A DNA stretch of 6,111 nt from Actinomycetota bacterium (GTDB lineage: Bacteria > Actinomycetota > Actinomycetes > Mycobacteriales > Mycobacteriaceae). Shown here one piece after another: positions 1 through 5,318 of this stretch (position 1 is its first letter; every line of letters begins with the position of its first letter). The stretch is from NCBI GenBank assembly GCA_005789055.1, contig SYAA01000213.1, positions 1 through 6,111 on the forward strand, written 5' to 3'. Under the pieces are notes generated by a model, which saw only the letters and a program-made list of their open reading frames with translations, was not told where the DNA came from and searched no databases. Both the position numbers and the translations under genes were made by a program.

Positions 1-6
1 CGACAC
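1..6 (-). CDS. mutT4: Start of a leftward gene, probably MutT4 (Nudix hydrolase), almost entirely outside the window
   Basis: Read on the minus strand, the left edge begins GTG TCG (Met-Ser), exactly 7 nt after a strong -10 hexamer, TACTAT, at 14-19. In M. tuberculosis the gene divergent from pcnA is mutT4 (Rv3908), a Nudix-family hydrolase thought to clean or sense nucleotide pools, and as I recall its protein begins Met-Ser. Only two codons are visible, so the identity rests on promoter position and synteny rather than on protein sequence. Any other leftward gene starting here would look the same. Confidence 0.4.
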
Positions 7-13
7 CCAAGCG

Positions 14-19
14 ATAGTA
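14..19 (-). promoter_or_regulatory. -10 hexamer for the leftward gene at the left edge
   Basis: The minus strand reads TACTAT, followed by 7 nt and then GTG at 6-4. This fits the mycobacterial SigA -10 consensus TANNNT and puts the transcription start at or one base before the start codon, predicting a leaderless mRNA. No convincing -35 element lies 16-18 bp upstream, which is common for this promoter class. Confidence 0.5.
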
Positions 20-94
20 GCTGGCACGGATAAGTGCGCCGGGGGAGCACGCGCCGGTGGTACACGCGCCGGACACGGATGCGGCGACGAGCAT

Positions 95-100
95 TAGGCT
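95..100 (+). promoter_or_regulatory. -10 hexamer for pcnA
   Basis: TAGGCT matches TANNNT and ends 9 nt before the GTG start of pcnA. The predicted start site is around the A at 107, giving a 5' UTR of 0-3 nt. No Shine-Dalgarno sequence precedes the GTG, which supports leaderless or near-leaderless initiation. No recognisable -35 box is present. The 103-bp gap holds this promoter and the opposing one at 14-19. Confidence 0.4.
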
Positions 101-109
101 CACCGGACT

Positions 110-1552
110 GTGCCCGAAGTCAGACCACCCGACGAGCTGCTCAGATCCGCTGCCGTCGAACTGCAACGCCAGGCCCCGCTGTTGGGCGAGGTCGGTGCGC
201 TGTTCGCCGCCGCGGGTCATCAGCTGTATCTGGTGGGCGGCAGTGTTCGCGACGCTGTACTCGGCCGACTGACCACCGACCTCGACTTCACTACCGATGC
301 CGGACCGGACAAGGTGCAGGAGATCGTGCGCCCCTGGGCCGACGCGATCTGGGACACCGGAATCGAGTACGGCACCATCGGCGTGGGTAAGGCGGGCCAG
401 CGGCTGGAGATCACCACTTTTCGCGCCGACAGCTATGACCAGGTGTCCCGCAATCCGCAGGTGCGTTTCGGTGATCGCCTTGAGGACGACCTGCTGCGGC
501 GCGACTTCACCATCAACGCGATGGCCGTCCGGATCACCGCGGACGGACCGGGGGAGTTCCTGGACCCGCTGGGTGGACTGGCGGCGGTTCAGCAGCGGAT
601 GTTGGACACCCCGGCTGCGCCCTCGGTGTCCTTCGGAGACGACCCGTTGCGGATGCTGCGGGCGGCGCGGTTCGTCTCTCAGTTGGAGTTCGGGGTCGCT
701 GATCGGGTGCGCGAGGCGATGGCCTCGATGGCTCCGGAGTTGGGGCGTATCACCGTGGAGCGGGTTGCAGTGGAACTGGACAAGATGCTGCTGGGTGCCG
801 ATCCGGTGGCAGGTATCGAGTTGATGGTGCAGACCGGCCTCGGCGAGATCGTGCTGCCCGAGATCGGCAACATGCAGATGGCCATCGACGAACATCATCA
901 GCATAAAGACGTCTACCAGCATTCGTTGACGGTGCTTCGGCAGGCGATTGCCCTGGAAGACGAACCGGATCTGGTGCTGCGCTGGGCGGCACTGGTGCAC
1001 GACATCGGCAAGCCAGCGACGCGCCGCCACGAGTCCGATGGGGGAGTCAGCTTCCATCACCATGAGGTGGTCGGGGCCAAAATGGTCCGAAAGCGGCTGC
1101 GGGCCTTGAAGTACTCCAAGCAGATGGTCGATGACGTTTCCGGGCTGGTCTATCTGCATTTGCGTTTTCACGGCTATGGCGAAGGCCGGTGGACGGACTC
1201 GGCGGTGCGGCGCTACGTCGCCGACGCCGGGCCACTGCTGCCGAGATTGCACAAGCTGGTCCGCGCGGACTGCACCACCCGAAACAAAAGACGTGCGGCG
1301 CTGTTGCAGGCGAACTACGACGGCCTGGAGGCGCGAATCACCGACCTGGCCGCCAGGGAGGACCTGGCCCGGGTTCGGCCCGATCTGGATGGCAACGAAA
1401 TCATGGATCTGCTCGGCATCTCGGCCGGCCCGGAGGTGGGTGAGGCCTGGAACCACCTCAAGGAATTGCGGCTGGACCGGGGGCCGCTGTCCCGGGAGGA
1501 GGCCACGGCCGAACTGCTGGCCTGGTGGCGCGCTCGCGGCGCCACCGATTGA
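110..1552 (+). CDS. pcnA: CCA tRNA nucleotidyltransferase / PcnA (poly(A) polymerase-like, HD domain)
   Basis: This cytoplasmic enzyme adds or repairs the 3'-CCA end of tRNAs using CTP and ATP. Older mycobacterial annotation calls it poly(A) polymerase PcnA. The 480-residue length equals what I recall for the M. tuberculosis protein. The N-terminal nucleotidyltransferase head carries LVGGSVRDAVLG at residues 41-52 and the catalytic Asp pair D57/D59 in TDLDF. The segment RRDFTINAM (130-138) and DDPLRMLRAARF (177-188) are the conserved nucleotide-binding neck motifs. The C-terminal half carries an HD phosphohydrolase domain with likely metal ligands H271, H297-D298 and D387. All key residues appear intact. 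The GTG at 110 is chosen because the protein starts at the family's usual position and a -10 box lies just upstream. The acidic repeat gene follows 39 bp downstream and is probably co-transcribed. Confidence 0.95.
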   Translation: MPEVRPPDELLRSAAVELQRQAPLLGEVGALFAAAGHQLYLVGGSVRDAVLGRLTTDLDFTTDAGPDKVQEIVRPWADAIWDTGIEYGTIGVGKAGQRLEITTFRADSYDQVSRNPQVRFGDRLEDDLLRRDFTINAMAVRITADGPGEFLDPLGGLAAVQQRMLDTPAAPSVSFGDDPLRMLRAARFVSQLEFGVADRVREAMASMAPELGRITVERVAVELDKMLLGADPVAGIELMVQTGLGEIVLPEIGNMQMAIDEHHQHKDVYQHSLTVLRQAIALEDEPDLVLRWAALVHDIGKPATRRHESDGGVSFHHHEVVGAKMVRKRLRALKYSKQMVDDVSGLVYLHLRFHGYGEGRWTDSAVRRYVADAGPLLPRLHKLVRADCTTRNKRRAALLQANYDGLEARITDLAAREDLARVRPDLDGNEIMDLLGISAGPEVGEAWNHLKELRLDRGPLSREEATAELLAWWRARGATD

Positions 1553-1591
1553 TACGGGAACGCGTGAGCCCCGTACTCCGTCGAATAAGGC

Positions 1592-2119
1592 ATGGACTAC
1601 TGCTTGGATGCCGGTGATGGAACTGCCTCGATCTGGACCGGGGCATTCGACATCGATGTCGACGGTGACGGCGAACTCGACGGCGTTCGGGTGGATTTCG
1701 ACGGCGACGGTGTGTTCGACGACGCGCTGGCCGACTTCGACGACGACGGACTTGCCGATCACGCGGCTCTCGATCTCGATGATGATGGGGTGCCCGAGTC
1801 GCGCTACACCGACGATGGTTCCGGCACTTGGATGGTGGGCGCCGGAATGTCGCAATGGGGTGCGGCGTCCGGTGGCGCCCTGCGGTGGTTCGGTCTTGAT
1901 GGGGTTGAGCACGCCTCGGGCGCGGACGTCGACGGTGATGGCGACGCCGACCGGTTGTTCGATCTGAATCGCGACGGTCTGGCTGATCGGGTACTGCTCG
2001 CAGGTCCCGGGGCCCGCTTCGCTGAGGGCTATGTCGACGTCGACGGCGATGGTCGATGGGACATCGCGCTCAACGACGGCGACGGCGACGGCAGCGCCGA
2101 CGGGGCTGCCGCCCTCTGA
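1592..2119 (+). CDS. Asp-rich calcium-loop repeat protein (Rv3906c-like, function unknown)
   Basis: This hypothetical protein of 175 residues matches, by position after pcnA and by size, the M. tuberculosis gene Rv3906c. Its hallmark is eight copies of DxDxDGxxD, the calcium-binding loop seen in EF-hands, dockerins and thrombospondin type 3 repeats. First Asp positions are 22, 35, 48 and 61 (exactly 13 apart), then 112, 124, 149 and 162. Copy 4 ends in Glu and copy 6 has Asn at its second ligand position. Between the two blocks is a Gly/Trp-bearing segment (about residues 72-105; W80, W89, W99). I count 41 Asp and no Lys, so the protein is extremely acidic. There is no signal peptide or membrane helix. 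ATG 1592 is the first start after an in-frame stop at 1586. The AAGG just before it is too close for a normal ribosome site, so expression probably depends on pcnA transcription. Calcium binding is inferred. Confidence 0.85.
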   Translation: MDYCLDAGDGTASIWTGAFDIDVDGDGELDGVRVDFDGDGVFDDALADFDDDGLADHAALDLDDDGVPESRYTDDGSGTWMVGAGMSQWGAASGGALRWFGLDGVEHASGADVDGDGDADRLFDLNRDGLADRVLLAGPGARFAEGYVDVDGDGRWDIALNDGDGDGSADGAAAL

Positions 2120-2127
2120 GACCGCCG

Positions 2128-2901
2128 CTACCGCCCGGGCCCGGCCGGCCCTGCAAACGCCTGAGCGATTCCCAGCCAGGTCTGTGCGTCCGCTCCTTGT
2201 GCTTCGACGTCCAGTGTCGCCCGCGGCCGCCGTTGGGTGACCAGATAGCAGAAGTCGAGGGCCGTTCCCACGACCCGCTGCGCCGCGTCTTCGGGGCCCC
2301 AGGTCCACAGGTCGTCATCGGGAGCAGCCAACTCCACCCGGAATGGCTCCGCCGGTGGTGTGAGGCCGTGAACAGAGAAGGCGAAATTGCGAGTGCGGAC
2401 ACCGAGGTGGGCGATCGACTTGAGCCGCGGAGACGGCGGCACGGAGACGCCGAGTGTGTCGGCCACGTCCAGGCCGTGCGCCCAGGTTTCCATCAGCCGC
2501 GCCGTCGCCATCGAGGCCGCGCCCATCGGCGGGCCGAACCACAGCAGTTTGCGGCCGGCCGGCACCGCGCGGAGCGCGGCATGCAGTTGTGCGCGGGTTT
2601 CTCGCCAGGCGGCCAGTAGTTGCGCCGGTGGCAAGGCGGCGAATTCTTCGGCGGCCTCGTCGACGAAGGTGTCGAGCCTGTCTTGCGCACCGGCGACCAA
2701 CGCCTGGAATCCGGTCTCGTCGGTGATCGACAGCAGTGCCACCCGGTCGGTCCACAGCAGGTGCCCGATCTGGTGCGCGATCGTCCATCCGGGTGCTGGC
2801 GTTGCCAGCATCCACTGCGGTGCCGGAATCGGGGCGAGGAGGGCGTCAAGCGCTTCACTCTCCGCGTGCAGATCATCGATTATCGAATCGCCGACGGCCA
2901 T
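2128..2901 (-). CDS. TIGR03084-type metal-binding protein, mycothiol-dependent maleylpyruvate isomerase (DinB-fold) family, Rv0036c-like
   Basis: A 257-residue cytoplasmic protein, the same length as I recall for M. tuberculosis Rv0036c. The N-terminal half resembles the four-helix DinB/MDMPI domain, whose members use a divalent metal and often a low-molecular-weight thiol (mycothiol in actinobacteria). Likely metal ligands are H47 in [10 protein letters not shown] and E138/H142 in [18 protein letters not shown], the family signature. The second half (about 160-245) resembles the C-terminal domain of these proteins. The substrate is unknown; isomerase, S-transferase or another thiol-linked reaction is possible. 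The ATG lies 10 bp after the stop of the upstream permease gene, so the two are almost certainly one transcript and the ribosome site sits in the end of that gene. The 3' end stops 8 bp from the convergent acidic repeat gene. Confidence 0.9.
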   Translation of the reverse strand: MAVGDSIIDDLHAESEALDALLAPIPAPQWMLATPAPGWTIAHQIGHLLWTDRVALLSITDETGFQALVAGAQDRLDTFVDEAAEEFAALPPAQLLAAWRETRAQLHAALRAVPAGRKLLWFGPPMGAASMATARLMETWAHGLDVADTLGVSVPPSPRLKSIAHLGVRTRNFAFSVHGLTPPAEPFRVELAAPDDDLWTWGPEDAAQRVVGTALDFCYLVTQRRPRATLDVEAQGADAQTWLGIAQAFAGPAGPGR

Positions 2902-2911
2902 GGGGCGCAGC

Positions 2912-4219
2912 CTAGTTGGTTGGCGTTCGGAGCCGACCGGTGCGTGCGTGAGTCGCGAACCCGGCCAGATAGAGCACTGCTGCGATCACCGCCAGCATCG
3001 GCGAACGCCCGTCGACGGGGATGACCATGGCGGCCGCGCCGGTCGAGGCAATGAACGATATCCAAAACAGCGAGTCTTGTATGGCGAAGACATGCCCGCG
3101 CATAGTGTCGTCGACGTCGATCTGCATGGCCGAGTCGGCGCAGAGTTTGATCAACTGCCCGACAACCCCGAGCAGGAAGGCACAGCCGACCATCAGCAAT
3201 GGTGCCATCACGGTGACGTACGCCGCCGCCCCCGCACATTGGATTAACGCAGCGCACAGTAATGCCGTGTTGACGCTGGCATACCGACCCCATCGGCGAA
3301 TCGCCGCGGGTGTCAGGAGGGTGGCCAGGAATGCACCGCCGCCGGTGGCGGCGACAAACACGACGATGGTCCCCAGCCCGGATCCGGTGCGGGGACCGGC
3401 GGAGCCCTCGGCGATGCCGCTGCGGGCCATCAGGAGAACGAGCAGGGTGTTGATGCCGAACACCATGCGGTGAGCGGACAACCCGGCCAGCGTTGCGGCT
3501 ACCGAGGGCGTCGCCCGTACCACCCGGGTGCCGGCGGCCCATCCGGTCGCCACCGTGTGCAGTGCTGAACCGTGCCCGCCGGATCGGGTCGGCCCGAGGA
3601 CGCGCGGGGCGAATCGCAGCGACAACAGCAACGCGATCGCTACCGGGAGGGCGACGATGACGATAACCGTCCCGGCACCGGTATCGCCGGCACCGAAGAC
3701 CCGGCGGGGCACCAGCATGAAGTTCGCCCCCAGGAAGGCGGCGGCGGCACCGGTCGCGGTGGCCACCGAGTTCATCGTCACGACCTGCTCTCGGGGCACC
3801 ACATCCGGCAACGCGGCCGACAGGCCCGACGTGACGAACCGGCTGAATCCGTTGACGATCAGCGCCAGACACAGCACCAGCACGTCCCCGACACCGGCCG
3901 CCAGTGCCGCGGCGACACCGATCACCAGCACCAGTCGAGCGGCATTAGCCACGATGAGAACCGAACGACGATCCCACCGGTCGAGCAGAGCCCCGGCGAA
4001 CGGACCCAGGACCGAGTAGGGCAGAAACAGCACCGCGAAGGCTCCCGCGATTGCCAAGGGGTCGGCCGCGCGTTCGGGATTGAACAACAGGCCACCGGCG
4101 AGGCCCGCCTGGAACAGTCCGTCCGCGAACTGACTCGCTGTCCGCAACTCAAGCAACCGCCAAAAGTCCGGCAGCCGACGGACACCGCGCCACAGGTCTC
4201 CGGCGCGTGTGTCGACCAC
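2912..4219 (-). CDS. MFS transporter, probable efflux permease (Rv0037c-like)
   Basis: A 435-residue integral membrane protein of the major facilitator superfamily, similar in size to Rv0037c of M. tuberculosis. Hydrophobic segments run through the whole length, consistent with about 12 helices. After the N-terminal amphipathic [16 protein letters not shown] (residues 19-34), MFS motif A appears as [18 protein letters not shown] (72-89), in the loop between helices 2 and 3. A charged central loop lies near 204-235. Motif A favours a proton-driven drug or metabolite exporter, but nothing shows the substrate. GTG 4219 is preferred because a -10 hexamer TACTGT lies exactly 7 nt upstream, predicting a leaderless message, and no Shine-Dalgarno sequence is visible. 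The DinB-fold gene follows 10 bp downstream, suggesting the permease exports a compound made or modified by that enzyme (inference). Confidence 0.92.
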   Translation of the reverse strand: MVDTRAGDLWRGVRRLPDFWRLLELRTASQFADGLFQAGLAGGLLFNPERAADPLAIAGAFAVLFLPYSVLGPFAGALLDRWDRRSVLIVANAARLVLVIGVAAALAAGVGDVLVLCLALIVNGFSRFVTSGLSAALPDVVPREQVVTMNSVATATGAAAAFLGANFMLVPRRVFGAGDTGAGTVIVIVALPVAIALLLSLRFAPRVLGPTRSGGHGSALHTVATGWAAGTRVVRATPSVAATLAGLSAHRMVFGINTLLVLLMARSGIAEGSAGPRTGSGLGTIVVFVAATGGGAFLATLLTPAAIRRWGRYASVNTALLCAALIQCAGAAAYVTVMAPLLMVGCAFLLGVVGQLIKLCADSAMQIDVDDTMRGHVFAIQDSLFWISFIASTGAAAMVIPVDGRSPMLAVIAAVLYLAGFATHARTGRLRTPTN

Positions 4220-4226
4220 CGGGCCT

Positions 4227-4232
4227 ACAGTA
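4227..4232 (-). promoter_or_regulatory. -10 hexamer for the MFS transporter operon
   Basis: The minus strand reads TACTGT, then 7 nt, then the GTG start at 4219-4217. This matches TANNNT and the geometry of the left-edge promoter, predicting a leaderless transcript covering the permease and the DinB-fold gene. The hexamer 17 bp upstream is GTTAGC, a poor -35 match. The promoter lies in an 88-bp region shared with the divergent YqgE gene, so a regulator bound here could affect both. Confidence 0.6.
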
Positions 4233-4295
4233 CAAACAACACCCGCAGTGCTAACGCCATCACAACGGGTGCTTATCCGTTGCCGGGGGCCATGC

Positions 4296-4301
4296 CATTA
4301 T
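4296..4301 (+). promoter_or_regulatory. Possible -10 hexamer for the YqgE-family gene
   Basis: CATTAT lies exactly 6 nt before the GTG at 4308, placing the predicted start site on the first base of the start codon. It deviates from TANNNT at the first base but keeps A at position 2 and T at position 6. No Shine-Dalgarno sequence precedes the GTG. TTATCC at 4273-4278 has 17-bp spacing but is a weak -35 match. Confidence 0.42.
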
Positions 4302-4307
4302 TGACGG

Positions 4308-4913
4308 GTGGCTCAACAGGAGGATCCCGAGGAGTTCGCCCCGCCGGTGGCGAACGGTGTGCGGGCGGGAACACTGTTGCTGGCCAGCACGGACTTGATG
4401 GAACCGACATTTAGGCGCAGTGTCATTTATGTCGTCGAGCACAATGACGGCGGCACCCTGGGCGTGGTGCTCAACCGACCCAGTGAGACGGCGGTCTACA
4501 ACGTGTTGCCGCAATGGACTGATGCGGCGGCAAAGCCGAAAACGATGTTCGTCGGGGGACCGGTGAAGCGCGACGCGGCACTGTGTTTAGGCCTGCTGCG
4601 CATCGGGGCCGATCCCGATGCCACGCCGGGTCTGCGCCACGTCGCCGGCCGCGTTGTCATGGTTGACCTCGACGCAGATCCGGAATCGATCAGCGCCGCG
4701 GTCGACGGAGTCCGGATTTTCGCCGGCTATTCCGGGTGGACGACCGGCCAGCTTGAAGGCGAGATCGACCGCGATGATTGGATCGTGCTCACGGCGCTGC
4801 CGTCCGACGTCCTTGCCGAACCGCGGACCGACCTGTGGTCCCGGGTACTGCGTCGACAGCCCATGCCGATGCCGCTGCTGGCAACGCATCCGATCGATGT
4901 GAGCCGCAACTGA
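4308..4913 (+). CDS. YqgE/AlgH family protein (UPF0301), Rv0038-like
   Basis: A 201-residue soluble protein of the YqgE/AlgH (UPF0301, DUF179) family, nearly the length I recall for Rv0038. Family landmarks appear in order: GTLLLAS (21-27), FRRSVIYVVEH (35-45), GTLGVVLNRP (49-58), FVGGPV (81-86) and the signature GYSGWTTGQLEGEI (140-153), followed by W158 and a Pro-rich C-terminus. The molecular function is not established; AlgH was named from alginate regulation in Pseudomonas, which need not apply here. GTG 4308 is chosen because a -10-like hexamer lies 6 nt upstream; the nearby ATG at 4292 is out of frame. An unusual feature is a perfect AGGAGG at 4318-4323 inside codons 4-6, downstream rather than upstream of the start. 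The gene is divergent from the permease and convergent with the small membrane protein gene, so it is probably monocistronic. Confidence 0.93.
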   Translation: MAQQEDPEEFAPPVANGVRAGTLLLASTDLMEPTFRRSVIYVVEHNDGGTLGVVLNRPSETAVYNVLPQWTDAAAKPKTMFVGGPVKRDAALCLGLLRIGADPDATPGLRHVAGRVVMVDLDADPESISAAVDGVRIFAGYSGWTTGQLEGEIDRDDWIVLTALPSDVLAEPRTDLWSRVLRRQPMPMPLLATHPIDVSRN

Positions 4914-4943
4914 GTCAGATGCACCGCATCGGTCTCGGGCGGC

Positions 4944-5288
4944 TCATCGGCACAGTTGGGTACAGCCAGCGCAGCCGTCCGCCGATCCGCAGTCCGCGGT
5001 GCGCTGCTGGCGCGCTACATAACGTGCAGCCCGCCACGAGCCCGCGCCGATCGTGCAAATCGCACCGATCGCCGCGATGATTAACCCGCCCAACCCGATC
5101 CGCGCCGGGGCGGCCAGGGCTGCGATTCCACCGGCGAACAACATGATCGCGCCGGCGACCTGCGTCGGCGCGACGGCACGAAGTACCTGACCGGTGAGGT
5201 CGACGCCCGAGCGCCGAGCCAGCGTCCACAGTCCCGATCCGCCGATGAGACCGGCCAGCACCAGGCTCAGCACCGCCCCAACGACCAT
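4944..5288 (-). CDS. Small three-helix membrane protein with Cys-rich C-terminal tail (Rv0039c-like)
   Basis: A small integral membrane protein of unknown function, matching Rv0039c of M. tuberculosis by position and size. From ATG 5288 it has 114 residues; the in-frame GTG at 5297 would add Met-Ser-Pro. I prefer the ATG because TATTGT lies exactly 7 nt before it and overlaps the GTG, and neither start has a Shine-Dalgarno sequence. In numbering from the ATG, hydrophobic segments lie at about 2-22, 43-60 and 66-84. A basic stretch (RAARYVARQQR) follows, so by the positive-inside rule the tail is likely cytoplasmic. The tail has four cysteines at 100, 106, 109 and 113 (C-x5-C-x2-C-x3-C), a possible metal or disulfide site. 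It lies 30 bp downstream of mtc28 on the same strand and may be read both from it and from its own promoter. Confidence 0.82.
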   Translation of the reverse strand: MVVGAVLSLVLAGLIGGSGLWTLARRSGVDLTGQVLRAVAPTQVAGAIMLFAGGIAALAAPARIGLGGLIIAAIGAICTIGAGSWRAARYVARQQRTADCGSADGCAGCTQLCR

Positions 5289-5295
5289 GGGACTC

Positions 5296-5301
5296 ACAAT
5301 A
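5296..5301 (-). promoter_or_regulatory. -10 hexamer for the small membrane protein gene
   Basis: The minus strand reads TATTGT, then 7 nt, then ATG at 5288-5286. It fits TANNNT with the same 7-nt spacing as the hexamers at 14-19 and 4227-4232, predicting a leaderless mRNA. It lies in the 30-bp gap after mtc28 and overlaps the alternative GTG start at 5297, which is the main argument against that start. Confidence 0.48.
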
Positions 5302-5318
5302 CGAGCAGCGTGCCCGCG

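Noticed and set aside
26..34. TTATCC cores here and at 4273-4278 considered as DnaA boxes, since the region may be fairly near oriC
   Set aside because: Only the first six of nine box positions match, the copies are isolated, and mycobacterial oriC is expected next to dnaA, which is not here.
1131..1967. Plus-strand frame overlapping the pcnA end and the acidic repeat gene
   Set aside because: Arg/Trp/Thr-rich, low-complexity translation caused by reading the Asp-Gly repeats out of frame.
2137..2151. GC-only inverted repeat at the end of the DinB-fold gene considered as a terminator
   Set aside because: It lies inside the coding sequence (Gly-Pro-Ala-Gly-Pro codons), has no T-tract, and such palindromes are common at this GC content.
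2387..3247. Plus-strand open frame antisense to the DinB-fold gene and the end of the permease
   Set aside because: It spans two well-supported genes on the opposite strand and has no recognisable motif or start signal.
4246..4254. CAGTGCTAA, an 8/9 match to one arm of the CIRCE element (HrcA operator)
   Set aside because: The other arm, expected 9 bp away at 4228-4236, is absent, so no inverted repeat exists.
3572..4414. Long plus-strand open frame antisense to the MFS permease
   Set aside because: Polar, Arg/Gln/Asp-rich translation with no domain; typical GC-rich shadow of a membrane protein gene, and it crosses the divergent promoter region.
4918..4930. Small hairpin GATGC-ACC-GCATC between the convergent YqgE and small membrane genes
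   Set aside because: A 5-bp stem with no following T-tract is too weak to call a terminator.
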